DNA of 64,000 bases from Rugamonas fusca (GCF_014042365.1 NZ_JACEZS010000001.1:124001-188000); one strand, 5' to 3'. Shown: positions 33,704 to 42,780, numbered from the stretch's first letter. Numbers and translations are program-made. The notes: generated by a model not told the origin, from the sequence alone.

Positions 33704-35605
33704 GTGACGGACGACCAAGAATTGCCCCTTCTCAGCAAAGCGAGGAAATTGATCCTTCCGAGCTTCGTGCTCACTGAGGTATGCGAGGCGTCAGACGCCG
33801 GCGCTGTGCAGATTGCGCTGCCCCTTAGCGCAAGTGGTATGGCGTGCTATGAGCGCCCAAAGCGAGCAATCACTGGCCTGCGCATCGATAAGAAGCCAAA
33901 GTGGAAGGCTACTGAATTCAATCTGTATCCCATAGTGTTAGACACGACAGGGCTGCCCTGGGTCGAAGCGAATCTCTATATTCTTTCTCGACTGGAGGAG
34001 GCACTTGAACCGTCTATGTCTACTTATGATGGTATCGCTGATGATTTGGCGGCCTACAGAAGGTTCATCGACGAAGAAGCGATCGACTGGCAACGATTTG
34101 CGGCGCAAAAACTAAGCCGGCCGACGTACCGCTATAGCAGTCATCTGCGTAGGGCCGTGGAAGCCCGTGTCGTCTCGGCTTCTGTGGCAAAGCGGCGGAT
34201 GGGTTCGGTGATCGCTTTTTACTCCTGGATGACAAGGGAAGGACTATTGACGCCGGACTTTCCACCGTGGCGGGAATCGGATGTGTTTCTAAAATTAACG
34301 GCCGTGAATGGCCTTGAGTTTACTAGGCGAGTAACCACCACAGATTTATCGATTCTAACCAAGACGCAATTTGATCCTTATGACGGACGAATAGAGGACG
34401 GCGGTAAGCTGCGTCCTCTCTCGCATGAAGAGCAGCGGTGGGTGGTTGAAGCACTACTAGCGCAGGGCAATACAGAAATGACTTTGATACATTTGCTGGC
34501 CCTGTTCACCGGTGCTCGCATACAAACTGTTTTGACTTTTCAAGTTCAACACGTCCGCCAGCTAGCGGCAAAGCAACTCGACCCTCAAGTTTCATCAGAA
34601 TCTCGGTGTCCTATTGGGCCAGGTAGCACCTATGGCTGCCGCTACGCGCACGCCGAGTTTTCTGCAAACGAGGACGCAATTACCCATTTTGATGGTGCTA
34701 TTCGAGCTTATCCTGCTGAAGCATATTTCGACCGTATTGATACATCAATCGATAAGGCTGGAAAACACTCCGATTACTCTAAATTATTCCGCTTGGATGG
34801 GGGGCTCCCCATATCGGACTGGAAGCGTCTGTTAACGGACTATTTTCAAGGCAATGCACTTATCCCTGAGTACTTGGGCTCGACCATTGCGGAAGGACAT
34901 ACCGTGGATGAGCCCGCCGATGAAGAACCCGAATTGATCAACAGCGACGTCAAGCTAGCAGTCTTGGTGCGCTTAGATTGCGGTGCAATTGGCCCGTCAC
35001 TGAGTTTGATACCTGAACTGTCGCACCGATGGGGCGAAAAGCTTATTCCTTTTGTCGAGGTTGGCATTGGCGCGACTGAGGCATTTTTAACAAAGCGACT
35101 TGACCTGAGCAAACTGACAGCGATCGGCTTCGAGGATGGCATCCTCAATTTGTCACGACTATGTTTTGGTACCAACGACCAATTGGATGCACTTTTTCGT
35201 GGAGTAGTTTCAGATCTTTCGGACGCGCTAGAGCAAGATGTTCAATCCGGCTTAGTCCTGCGTGCCGCCATTCCAATCGCGTGGCGCGTCCAGGATACGG
35301 TTGTGACTCTGAGCATAGCGGGGGAGGGACGGGCAGTAGTCGATGCGCTGCGGAAAGTGACCGACATCATTGATCCACTGAAGGAGCCTCATGAATGGAT
35401 CGAGCCGGTTTCCAATTGGGTAAGAAAACTGGTGGCTGGTGAAAAGAATCCAGTTTTATGGCGAGGAGTACAGCGTGGCGTACTCGAAATCGGGAGGTCG
35501 GGCGTGGTCGGAATGAGGGCTCGTATGCCTGATGACCTAAGAAATGAGTTGATTGAGTCTGGCGACCTCAATATATCGAGCGATGTCAAAACAAGGGCTC
35601 ACTAA
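33704..35605 (+). CDS. Chimeric protein: tyrosine recombinase N-terminal part fused to an unknown domain
   Basis: The GTG-started frame encodes 633 residues. Residues about 80-290 look like a tyrosine recombinase: a SAM-like core-binding region (YLSRLEEAL... to FYSWMTREGLL, about 90-185) and then LIHLLALFTGARIQTVLTFQ, which matches box I with its catalytic Arg (TGAR, about 270). The later catalytic residues (HxxR, H/W and the nucleophilic Tyr) do not follow. From about residue 305 the sequence changes to an unrelated cytoplasmic domain (CPIGPGSTYGCRYAHAEF, then LDGGLPISDWKRLL) that I do not recognise. A deletion-made fusion is the simplest reading. Codon use and G+C differ from the surroundings. 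Confidence 0.65.
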   Translation: MTDDQELPLLSKARKLILPSFVLTEVCEASDAGAVQIALPLSASGMACYERPKRAITGLRIDKKPKWKATEFNLYPIVLDTTGLPWVEANLYILSRLEEALEPSMSTYDGIADDLAAYRRFIDEEAIDWQRFAAQKLSRPTYRYSSHLRRAVEARVVSASVAKRRMGSVIAFYSWMTREGLLTPDFPPWRESDVFLKLTAVNGLEFTRRVTTTDLSILTKTQFDPYDGRIEDGGKLRPLSHEEQRWVVEALLAQGNTEMTLIHLLALFTGARIQTVLTFQVQHVRQLAAKQLDPQVSSESRCPIGPGSTYGCRYAHAEFSANEDAITHFDGAIRAYPAEAYFDRIDTSIDKAGKHSDYSKLFRLDGGLPISDWKRLLTDYFQGNALIPEYLGSTIAEGHTVDEPADEEPELINSDVKLAVLVRLDCGAIGPSLSLIPELSHRWGEKLIPFVEVGIGATEAFLTKRLDLSKLTAIGFEDGILNLSRLCFGTNDQLDALFRGVVSDLSDALEQDVQSGLVLRAAIPIAWRVQDTVVTLSIAGEGRAVVDALRKVTDIIDPLKEPHEWIEPVSNWVRKLVAGEKNPVLWRGVQRGVLEIGRSGVVGMRARMPDDLRNELIESGDLNISSDVKTRAH

Positions 35606-35634
35606 CACTCGCCTTAGGACGACGCCGAAATGCG

Positions 35635-35660
35635 AATGGCCCACCTAAGTGGGCCATTCT
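35635..35660 (+). terminator. Rho-independent-like terminator inside the insertion
   Basis: AATGGCCCAC, loop CTAA and GTGGGCCATT form a perfect 10-bp stem 30 nt after the chimeric gene. The T-tract after it (CTTGCTCTCTTGTTT) is imperfect. Confidence 0.75.
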
Positions 35661-35932
35661 TGCTCTCTTGTTTCCGGGGTGAAGGCTCGCGCCAAGAAGC
35701 CCCAGAGCGACGCCGCAATTTCTACATCAGTTTTGGTGTCGGGCTAGTTCAGCTAACTAACGACGCGGCCGTGCATCCTTTTGTGACCGTGGATCGGCTA
35801 ATGGACAAAGTCTCAATTCTTCGTCCATTTTGGCAGGCATTCAGATGGACATCTTTTGGTTTGCCCCCTTTTCGCGCGCGAAAGCACATACGGGGCAGCT
35901 GTTGGAGCTTGACGTAGTCCATTTTTTTTTAT
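35661..35932. other. Non-coding right arm of the insertion
   Basis: Between the terminator and the right inverted repeat I see no convincing gene; the open frames are short, A+T-rich and lack ribosome sites. The stretch holds TGGACAAAG (about 35802), an inverted copy CCATTTTGG (about 35824), GATGGACATC (about 35845) and an inverted AGTCCATT (about 35916) before a T9 run. These repeated TGGAC words resemble those of the left end and may be transposase-binding sites. Confidence 0.5.
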
Positions 35933-35942
35933 CTCGCACTTA
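35933..35942 (-). repeat. Right terminal inverted repeat of the comEC insertion (candidate)
   Basis: CTCGCACTTA is the inverted partner of TAAGTGTGAG at 33589. The comEC sequence resumes 5 nt later at GGC TTC GAC TAC. Confidence 0.5.
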
Positions 35943-35947
35943 GTATT

Positions 35948-37861
35948 GGCTTCGACTACGAAGTGTGGCTGCTGGAGCAGGGCTTGCGCGCCACCGGCTA
36001 CGTGCGGCCGGCACCGGATAATCGTCGCCTCGCCAGTTTTGTGTTCAGCTTCGGGAACCTGGTGGAGCATTGCCGTGCGGTGCTGCGGTCGCGCATCCTG
36101 CGGGCCCTGCCGGAGGCGCCGTACGCCAACGTGATCGTGGCGCTGGTGGTGGGCGACCAGCGCGGCATCCCGCAATCGGACTGGAAAGTGTTCAACCGGA
36201 CGGGAATAGGGCATCTCATTTCCATTTCAGGATTGCATATCACGATGGTGGCGGGACTGTTCTCGCTGGCCGTATCCGCCTTGTGGCGCCGTTCGTTCTT
36301 CACCCGTTGGCAGCTTCCGCTGATCCTGCCCGCGCAAAAGGTGGCCGCGCTGACTGGCGCCAGCGTGGCGCTGCTCTACGTGCTGCTGGCCGGCTTTGGC
36401 GTGCCGGCCCAGCGCACGCTGTACATGCTGGCCGTGGTGGCCGCGGCACTGTGGCTGGACCGCATTGCCTGCGTGTCCTATGTGTTGTGCGCCGCGCTGG
36501 GCGTGGTGGTGCTGCTCGATCCGTGGGCCGTGCTGTGGCCGGGCTTCTGGCTCTCGTTCGGCGCGGTGGCCGTGATCCTGTATGCGACGGTGGGCCGTAC
36601 CGTCGTGCGTTCGACCAGGGACGCGCCGCTGCCGCGCCATCGCCGGCTTTGGCAGGCGCTGCGGATGGGCGCGAACACCCAGTACGCGGTGACGCTGGGA
36701 CTGGTGCCCTTGTCCATGCTGCTGTTCGCACAGGTATCCGTCGTCAGCCCGCTGGCCAACGCGGTGGCGATACCGCTTGTCAGCCTGGTCGTTACGCCAT
36801 TATCGCTGGCGGGCAGCGTGCTGCCCATGCCGCTGGCCGTGCCCGTGCTGGGACTGGCGCACTTCATCGTGCGGATGCTGGCCGCGTGCTTGCAGTGGTT
36901 CAGCGACCTGCCGTTCTCCGTGTGGACCGCGCCCACGCCGCCGTTCTGGCTGTTCTGCTGGGCCTTGTTCGGCACGCTCTGGATGCTGGCGCCGCGCGGC
37001 TGGCCCGTGCGCTGGCTCGGACTGGCGACCTGGATACCGCTGCTGGCCGCAACTCCCACGCACCCGCGCGAGGGCGCGCTGCGTGTGACGGCGTTCGATG
37101 TGGGGCAGGGCATGGCGCTGCTGATTGAAACGAGCGGCCACCGCCTGCTGTACGACACCGGGCCGCTGTACTCGGACGTATCCAACGGCGGCAACCGGGT
37201 CATCTTGCCGTACCTGGGCGCGCGCGGCATCGCGGCGCTGGACGGCATGATCGTCACCCATAGCGACAGCGACCATTCCGGCGGCGCGCTGGCCGTGCTG
37301 TCCGCGTTGCCGGTGGGCTGGGTGTTGTCATCGCTGCCGGCCGACCATGCCATCGTGCGCGCCGCCCGCCAGCACCGCCATTGCGCCGCCGGGCAGGGCT
37401 GGGAATGGGACGGCGTCCGTTTCGAGATGCTGCACCCGCTGGAAGCGAGCTATGCCGATGCCTCCCTCAAGCCCAACGCGCGCGGCTGCACGCTGAAGAT
37501 CACGGCCGGCGGCAAGTCGCTGCTGCTGGCCGCCGACATCGAAGCGCCACAGGAGGCGGCGTTGCTGGGGCGCGCCGGCGCCGGGTTGGCGGCCGACGTG
37601 CTACTGGCGCCGCACCACGGCAGCGGCACCTCGTCCACCCCGGCGTTCCTGCTGGCCGTCCATCCGCAACTGGCGCTATTCCAGGTCGGCTACCGCAACC
37701 GCTACCACCACCCCAAGCCGGAAGTGTATGCGCGCTATGCGGCACTGGGCATACAACGGCTGCGGACCGACGAATCGGGCGCCATTTTGCTGGACTTCGG
37801 CGATGGCGTGCATGTCCAGTCCTACCGTGTTGCGCATCAACGCTACTGGTACGGGAAATGA
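35948..37861 (+). pseudogene. comEC: comEC, 3' fragment (interrupted)
   Basis: These 637 codons continue ComEC from GFDYEVWLLEQGLRATGYVR to the normal C-terminus. They include the Competence domain (VVGDQRGIPQSDWKVFNRTGIGHLISISGLHITMVAGL) with about seven membrane helices. The C-terminal metallo-beta-lactamase-like domain follows, with FDVGQGMALLIE, VTHSDSDHSGG and LAPHHGSGTSS. No internal frameshift or stop is seen, so the split looks recent. Without its own promoter or RBS (first internal ATG 35963) this half is probably not made, and natural transformation should be impaired unless the element can excise. Confidence 0.92.
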
Positions 37862-37877
37862 GACCACAAAAACGGGC

Positions 37878-37906
37878 TTGCCAGCGCCGGCACAACAGTC
37901 TATAGT
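37878..37906 (+). promoter_or_regulatory. Promoter of the DUF1348-tetR operon
   Basis: TTGCCA (37878-37883) and TATAGT (37901-37906) are separated by 17 bp, a strong sigma-70 match. The predicted start (about 37913) falls inside the first TetR-type operator, which suits repression. Confidence 0.75.
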
Positions 37907-37909
37907 GAA

Positions 37910-37944
37910 TGTACCGATCAGTACAATCTGTCCCGATGAGTACA
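37910..37944. promoter_or_regulatory. Two tandem TetR-type operators
   Basis: TGTACCGATCAGTACA (37910-37925) and TGTCCCGATGAGTACA (37929-37944) agree at 14 of 16 positions and lie 19 bp apart. Both are near-palindromes of TGTAC-N6-GTACA type, as bound by TetR-family repressors. They overlap the transcription start of a unit whose second gene is a TetR regulator, so autoregulation is likely. Confidence 0.75.
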
Positions 37945-37960
37945 TTAACGGAGAATTTTC

Positions 37961-38431
37961 ATGTCGACACGACCACCACTGCCCCCGTTCACCCGCGAAA
38001 CCGCCGCCGAAAAGGTGCGCCTGGCCGAAAACGGCTGGAACACGCGCGATCCCGAGAAAGTCGCGCTGGTGTACACTGAAGATAGCTGGTGGCGCAACCG
38101 CGCCGAATTCGTCCAGGGCCGCGCGGCCATCATCGCCTTCCTGAAGCGCAAATGGAACCGCGAACTGGATTATCGTTTGATCAAGGAACTGTGGGCTTTT
38201 GACGGCGCCCGCATAGCCGTGCGTTTCGCCTACGAATACCATGACGATTCCGGCCAGTGGTATCGGGCTTACGGCAACGAAAACTGGGAATTCGACGGGA
38301 ATGGCCTGATGCACCACCGTCACGCCAGTATCAACGAGCACCCCATCAAGGCGGAGGAACGCAAATTCTTGTGGGACAATAGCGGCCCACGCCCGGCGGA
38401 TTATCCGAGCCTGAGCGATTTCGGTTTTTAA
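37961..38431 (+). CDS. DUF1348 family protein (NTF2/SnoaL-like fold)
   Basis: This 156-residue protein has the family landmarks [23 protein letters not shown] near the start and a WRNRAEF...FL.RKW core, then [24 protein letters not shown] and the end KAEERKFLW. It is a small cone-shaped NTF2-like fold protein, cytoplasmic, possibly binding or isomerising a small molecule. It is first in an operon with a TetR repressor, 9 nt apart, so it is probably induced by the compound the repressor senses. GGAGA precedes ATG 37961. Confidence 0.88.
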   Translation: MSTRPPLPPFTRETAAEKVRLAENGWNTRDPEKVALVYTEDSWWRNRAEFVQGRAAIIAFLKRKWNRELDYRLIKELWAFDGARIAVRFAYEYHDDSGQWYRAYGNENWEFDGNGLMHHRHASINEHPIKAEERKFLWDNSGPRPADYPSLSDFGF

Positions 38432-38440
38432 GGAAGGTAT

Positions 38441-38995
38441 ATGGCGAGAGTCATCGCGGAACGGGAAGACGTGATCCCGATGCTGGCGGAAGTGTTCCGC
38501 ACCCATGGTTTCGAGGGCGCCAGCCTGGCGCGTATCACCGAAGGGACCAAGCTGGGCAAGGGCAGCATCTATCACTTCTTCCCCGGCGGGAAGGAGGAAA
38601 TGGCCGACGCCGTGCTGGCCCATATCGACGATTGGTTCAAGCGGCATGTCTTTGCGCCGTTGAACGAAGCGGCGGATGCGGCGGCGGGCATCCAGGCCAT
38701 GTTCGACGATGTGGAGCGGTATTTCCTGTCTGGCCGCAGGGTCTGCCTGGTCGGCGTCTTCGCGCTCGGCAATGAGCGCGACCGTTTCGCCGGCCGGGTC
38801 CATCATTACTTCGCCGCCTGGATCGACGCGTTGGCCGCAGCGCTGGTCCGGACGGGGCGCAAGCCGGAAGCGGCCGCCGCCTTGGCCGAAGAAGTCGTGG
38901 GCGGCATCCAGGGCGCATTGGTCCTGGCGCGTGCGTTCGACCGGACCGATGTTTTTAGCGCAAGCTTGCAGCGTCTCCGCGAGCGCCTGCGGTGA
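38441..38995 (+). CDS. TetR/AcrR family transcriptional regulator
   Basis: The 184-residue regulator has its HTH at residues 25-48 (ASLARITEGTKLGKGSIYHFF, then KEEMADAVL), the pattern of the YxaF/LmrA-like TetR branch. The C-terminal helices form the ligand pocket and dimer interface. AAGGAAGG lies just upstream. It is the second gene of the DUF1348 operon and the likely binder of the tandem operators at 37910-37944. Confidence 0.92.
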   Translation: MARVIAEREDVIPMLAEVFRTHGFEGASLARITEGTKLGKGSIYHFFPGGKEEMADAVLAHIDDWFKRHVFAPLNEAADAAAGIQAMFDDVERYFLSGRRVCLVGVFALGNERDRFAGRVHHYFAAWIDALAAALVRTGRKPEAAAALAEEVVGGIQGALVLARAFDRTDVFSASLQRLRERLR

Positions 38996-39071
38996 ACGGA
39001 AATTAGAGCCCCTCCACCAACCGCGCCGCAACGCCTCCATTACAATAAAACGATCACTACCCAATGGAGAC

Positions 39072-39090
39072 CGCCTTGTACCGCAAGGCG
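39072..39090. other. Hairpin ahead of the alpha/beta hydrolase gene
   Basis: CGCCTTG, loop TACCG and CAAGGCG form a perfect 7-bp stem, ending 13 nt before ATG 39104. It could fold in the mRNA leader or act as a weak terminator for the tetR unit. No U-run follows. Confidence 0.35.
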
Positions 39091-39103
39091 TTAGCATAAA
39101 AAC

Positions 39104-39943
39104 ATGAGCAAGCCCCAGCTGCATTTCGCCCACGCCAACAGCTACCCGGCCGGCACCTATCGCCAGTTTTTCGAGCACCTGGGCCGGGAATTCGACATCC
39201 AGGCGCTCGATATGCACGCCCATAATCCGCTCTATCCCGTCACCGATGGCTGGGATGCGCTGGTGGACGAGTACATTAACGACTTGACGACGCGCTACCG
39301 CGAACCCGTCATCCTGCTGGGCCATTCGCTGGGCGGCATGCTGAGCCTCATGGTCGCCTACAAGCGGCCGGACCTGGTGCGTTGCGTCGTCATGCTCGAT
39401 TCGCCCGTGGTGGCCGGCTGGCGCGCGCTGTTCTGGCGGGTGATGAAGATGACCAAGGGCGCAGACAAATATTCGCCGGCCCGGTTCTCGGCCCGCCGCC
39501 GCTTCGTGTGGCCGGACGCGGAGGCCGCTTACCAGCACTTCGTGAGCAAGGACCTGTTCGCGGCCTGGGCCCCCGGCGTGCTGCGCGACTACATGGAGCA
39601 CGGCCTGAAACCGCACCCGGAAGGCGTGCAGCTGCGCTTCACGCGCGAAATCGAGACGGCCGTCTACCGCAGCCTGCCGCACCACCTGGGCACGATGATG
39701 CGGGGCCGCTTCCCCGTGCCCGTCGGTTTCATCGGCGGCACGGATTCGTGGGAGACGAGCCAATCGGGCCTGGACCACACCCAGGCGCTGGTGGGCGAAC
39801 ATTTCCGCCTGCTGCCGGGCGGCCACCTGTTCCCGATGGAGTCGCCCAAGCTGGCGGCCGAAGCCACGTCCGAGATGATCAAGGCGCTGCTGGCCGATCA
39901 GCGCCGCGCGCGCAGCCCAAAAAAGCTGCCGGCGCATGCCTGA
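39104..39943 (+). CDS. Alpha/beta hydrolase
   Basis: The 279-residue enzyme carries the nucleophile elbow GHSLGG (Ser75), an oxyanion-loop region near the start (FAHANSYPAGTY) and the distal His in PGGHLFPMESP (near 240), with Asp in FIGGTDSW a possible acid. No signal peptide is present. It stands alone between the tetR gene and dcd. The substrate is unknown; relatives are annotated as esterases or lipases. Confidence 0.85.
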   Translation: MSKPQLHFAHANSYPAGTYRQFFEHLGREFDIQALDMHAHNPLYPVTDGWDALVDEYINDLTTRYREPVILLGHSLGGMLSLMVAYKRPDLVRCVVMLDSPVVAGWRALFWRVMKMTKGADKYSPARFSARRRFVWPDAEAAYQHFVSKDLFAAWAPGVLRDYMEHGLKPHPEGVQLRFTREIETAVYRSLPHHLGTMMRGRFPVPVGFIGGTDSWETSQSGLDHTQALVGEHFRLLPGGHLFPMESPKLAAEATSEMIKALLADQRRARSPKKLPAHA

Positions 39944-40049
39944 ACCTCTTTAGACTTCAGCTCAGTGCCCGTTTCGCGTAAAATCGCGTGCAAATGCGCC
40001 GCGCCGCCGCGCGCGGACCTGCCGTTCCCACTTTTGAGGTACCTTTGCA

Positions 40050-40616
40050 ATGACGATTAAGAGCGATAAATGGATACGCCGGATGGCGGAGCAGCACGGC
40101 ATGATCGAGCCTTTCGAGCCTGGCCAGGTGCGCGCGCAGGACGGCCGCAAGGTCATCTCCTACGGCACCTCGTCCTACGGTTACGATATCCGCTGCGCCG
40201 ACGAGTTCAAGATTTTCACGAACATCAACAGCACCATCGTCGATCCGAAGAACTTCGATTCGAATTCGTTCGTGGACGTCAAGAGCGACGTCTGCATCAT
40301 CCCGCCCAACTCGTTCGCGCTGGCGCGCACCATCGAGTACTTCCGCATTCCGCGCAATGTGCTGACGGTGTGCCTCGGTAAATCGACCTACGCCCGCTGC
40401 GGCATCATCGTCAACGTGACGCCGTTCGAGCCGGAATGGGAAGGCTACGTGACGCTGGAGTTCTCCAACACCACCCCGCTGCCGGCCAAGATCTACGCCG
40501 GCGAAGGCTGCGCCCAGGTGCTGTTCTTCGAGAGCGATGAAGTCTGCGAAACGTCGTACAAGGACCGCAACGGCAAATACCAGGGCCAGCACGGCGTGAC
40601 CCTGCCCAAGGCCTAA
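40050..40616 (+). CDS. dcd: dCTP deaminase
   Basis: The 188-residue protein matches Dcd along its length: [19 protein letters not shown] at the start, [13 protein letters not shown], then [29 protein letters not shown] with the GKST(Y)AR nucleotide loop, and [12 protein letters not shown] with the catalytic Glu. It deaminates dCTP to dUTP, feeding dTMP synthesis. It is monocistronic here and convergent with the sensor kinase gene. Confidence 0.97.
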   Translation: MTIKSDKWIRRMAEQHGMIEPFEPGQVRAQDGRKVISYGTSSYGYDIRCADEFKIFTNINSTIVDPKNFDSNSFVDVKSDVCIIPPNSFALARTIEYFRIPRNVLTVCLGKSTYARCGIIVNVTPFEPEWEGYVTLEFSNTTPLPAKIYAGEGCAQVLFFESDEVCETSYKDRNGKYQGQHGVTLPKA

Positions 40617-40627
40617 GGTCCAAGGCT

Positions 40628-42001
40628 TCACTCCGCGGCGCGGGCTGGAAACAGCACGCGCACGCCCAATCCCCGTCCATCGAGCCCGTCGCCCAGTTGC
40701 ACGCTGGCGCCGTGGGCGTCCGCCACGCGCCGGACGATGGACAGTCCCAGGCCGCTACCCGGTTGATTCGCGTCCGCCAGCCGGAAGAAGCGGTCGAACA
40801 CCCGTTCACGCATCTCGGGCGGAATGCCAGGGCCGGTATCGGCCACTTCCAGGCATACCTGCTCGCCGTCGCGCCGGCACGACAGGCGCACTACGCCCGG
40901 CTGCGGCGTGTAGCGCATGGCGTTGTCGCACAGGTTACGCAGCAGGATCAGGATGCTGTCCGGGTCCAGCATGCAGCGCGCGGGGCTCAGTTCCGTCTCC
41001 AGTTGCAGGCCGTGGCGGCGCGCCTGCTCACGCAGCGCCGGCACCTGCGTGGCCAGCAATTCGCACAGGTCCAGCGACTGCAGGGCAGGGTGGGCGCCCG
41101 TTTGCGGCTCCAGCCGCGACAGCGTCATCAACTGGTCCACCAGCCGGCTGGCCCGGTCCACGCTGGCGCCCAGGCCGGCCAGGAACTCATTGCGCTCGGC
41201 GTCGTTGCGGGCGCGCTGGATCACTTGCAGGTTGGTCTTGATGGCGGCCAGCGGCGTGCGCAGTTCGTGCGCCGCGTCGGCCGTGAAGCGCTGCTCATGT
41301 TCCAGCGTGCGCCGCACCCGTTCGAACAGCTGGTTGATGGCCCGCAGCAGCGGCTGCACTTCCGTCGGTGCGCCGTCCACGCTCACTTCGCGCAACTCAT
41401 TCGGGGTGCGCTGGGCCACTTCGCTGGCGCTGCGCTGCAAGGCGCGGAACACGCGGTTGATGCTCCACCAGATGGCGCCCGCCAGCAGCGGCACGGCCAG
41501 CAGCGCGTAGCCGGCGATGCGATGGGCGAACTTGTCGCTGATCTCCTGGCGGTGGCTGGCCGGTTCGGCCAGCTGGATTTGCAACTGGCCTTTGCCGTCC
41601 CAGCTGGCGTAGGTGCGCCAGCGGCGGGGGCCGATGCTGGTCCATCCCAATCCGTCCGCCTTGGCGAACGGCTGCTCGGGCGCGGCGGCGCTCTTGTAGA
41701 GCAGGTGGCCTTCCTTGTCCCATAACTGGAAGACCAGGTATTCACCGTGCATCAGGTCATCGTGCTCGTCCAGCGCCGTGGGGTCTACGCCCTGGCGTTC
41801 CTCCACTTCGTGCGAGGCCAGCGTTAGCAGCAGGTGGGCCGTTTCCGTCAACGACTGGTCGAACAATTCCTGGCTTTCGCGGTCCGCCTCCAGGTAAACG
41901 GTGAAGGCGCTCACGGCCCACACGGCGCAGGTGAGGCTGAGCAGCACCGTCAGCAGCGTGCGCCGCAGCGACCAGCTGCGTGGGGCCGGCACCGCCATCA
42001 T
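40628..42001 (-). CDS. Sensor histidine kinase, QseC/PmrB-like
   Basis: The 457-residue kinase has two membrane helices (about 15-35 and 165-185) flanking a periplasmic sensor of about 130 residues, and then a HAMP-like segment. The H-box FTADAAHELRTPLAAIK (phospho-His near 250) and the catalytic N, G1 and G2 boxes (LCDNAMRYTP, VADTGPGIPPEM, GSGLGLSIVRRV) follow. Its ATG overlaps the stop of the response regulator by 4 nt. Location beside a divergent heavy-metal RND operon suggests it senses metal or envelope damage. Confidence 0.93.
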   Translation of the reverse strand: MMAVPAPRSWSLRRTLLTVLLSLTCAVWAVSAFTVYLEADRESQELFDQSLTETAHLLLTLASHEVEERQGVDPTALDEHDDLMHGEYLVFQLWDKEGHLLYKSAAAPEQPFAKADGLGWTSIGPRRWRTYASWDGKGQLQIQLAEPASHRQEISDKFAHRIAGYALLAVPLLAGAIWWSINRVFRALQRSASEVAQRTPNELREVSVDGAPTEVQPLLRAINQLFERVRRTLEHEQRFTADAAHELRTPLAAIKTNLQVIQRARNDAERNEFLAGLGASVDRASRLVDQLMTLSRLEPQTGAHPALQSLDLCELLATQVPALREQARRHGLQLETELSPARCMLDPDSILILLRNLCDNAMRYTPQPGVVRLSCRRDGEQVCLEVADTGPGIPPEMRERVFDRFFRLADANQPGSGLGLSIVRRVADAHGASVQLGDGLDGRGLGVRVLFPARAAE

Positions 42002-42675
42002 GGCGCGGGGCCGGCCGGCGCCGGGTCGATCGTGTAGCCCACCGCGTGCACGGTGCGGATCAGCTCCTTGCCCAGCTTGCGGCGCAGGTGGTGGATATGC
42101 ACCTGGATTGCATTGCTCTCCACTTCCTCGCCCCAGCTGTACAACGTCTCCTCTAATTGTTCGCGGCTCAGCACCCGGCCCCGGTTCTCCACCAGCATCA
42201 GCAGGATGCCGTATTCCTTGTTCGTCAGCGGCACGGGCTGGCCGGCGTTGCGCACCTGGCGCGCGGCCGTGTCGATTTCCAGCGTGCCGTGGGTGAGCAG
42301 TTCCTGCGTGCGCCCGGCCGCGCGGCGGCTGGCGGCGCGGATGCGGGCCGCCAGTTCGTCCAGGTCAAAGGGCTTGATGATGAAATCGTCCGCGCCGCCA
42401 TCGAGGCCGGCGATGCGGTCGGGCACTTGGTCGCGCGCCGTTACGATCAGGATCGCGCCGCCATAGCCATTGCCGCGCAGGCTGCGCAGCACTTGCATGC
42501 CGTCCATCTGGGGCAAGCCCAGGTCCAGCAGCACGCAATCGTAATGGTGCAGGCGGGCGGCCGTCAGCGCGCTTTCGGCCGACTGCACCCAGTCGACCGC
42601 GTAGCCCGACTGGTCCAGCCCGATCTGGGTGGCCCGGCCCAGCTGGGGATCGTCCTCGACCAACAAGATGCGCAT
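41998..42675 (-). CDS. OmpR-family response regulator, QseB/PmrA-like
   Basis: This 225-residue regulator has a receiver domain (MRILLVEDDPQLGR, phospho-Asp in CVLLDLGLP near 51, Lys in IIKPFDLDEL) and a C-terminal winged helix (EYGILLMLVENRGRVLSREQL...IQVHIHHLRRKLG). The type matches QseB/PmrA/TctD. It is divergent from the efflux operon at 42827, with a matching TTAA-repeat box between them. Confidence 0.94.
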   Translation of the reverse strand: MRILLVEDDPQLGRATQIGLDQSGYAVDWVQSAESALTAARLHHYDCVLLDLGLPQMDGMQVLRSLRGNGYGGAILIVTARDQVPDRIAGLDGGADDFIIKPFDLDELAARIRAASRRAAGRTQELLTHGTLEIDTAARQVRNAGQPVPLTNKEYGILLMLVENRGRVLSREQLEETLYSWGEEVESNAIQVHIHHLRRKLGKELIRTVHAVGYTIDPAPAGPAP

Positions 42676-42759
42676 GGTGTCCTTTCCACAAACTTCATGA
42701 TCTGCCGCGCAGACGTGCCGGGCGGCCCCCGGCTAGCATGATCCCATGGTAGGGAGCAG

Positions 42760-42780
42760 TTGTTAAGAAGCTCTTAACAA
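42760..42780. promoter_or_regulatory. PmrA/QseB-type response-regulator box
   Basis: TTGTTAAGA (42760-42768) and TCTTAACAA (42772-42780) are perfect 9-bp inverted arms around AGC. Read as direct half sites it is GTTAAG-N5-CTTAAC, close to the YTTAAK-N5-YTTAAK consensus of PmrA/QseB regulators at 11-bp phasing. It lies 85 bp from the regulator start and 47 bp before the efflux adaptor start, so it may control both. Confidence 0.65.

Larger units (their letters stand above)
33585..35947 (+). mobile_element. 2.36-kb insertion element within comEC
   Basis: The two halves of comEC flank a block of clearly lower G+C (about half, against about two thirds outside) with different codon use. Near its ends are inverted 10-mers, TAAGTGTGAG (33589-33598) and CTCGCACTTA (35933-35942), matching 9 of 10. 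Several TGGAC-based words lie close to both ends (33599, 33638, 35801, 35844, and an inverted copy near 35917), as expected for transposase-binding repeats. No clean target duplication is seen. The only gene is a chimeric tyrosine-recombinase-like ORF with its own terminator. The element type is undetermined; it may be a deletion derivative. Confidence 0.8.

Noticed and set aside
35630..35917. Open frame of 95 codons in the right arm of the comEC insertion.
   Set aside because: It runs through the terminator hairpin, has no RBS and no recognisable sequence.
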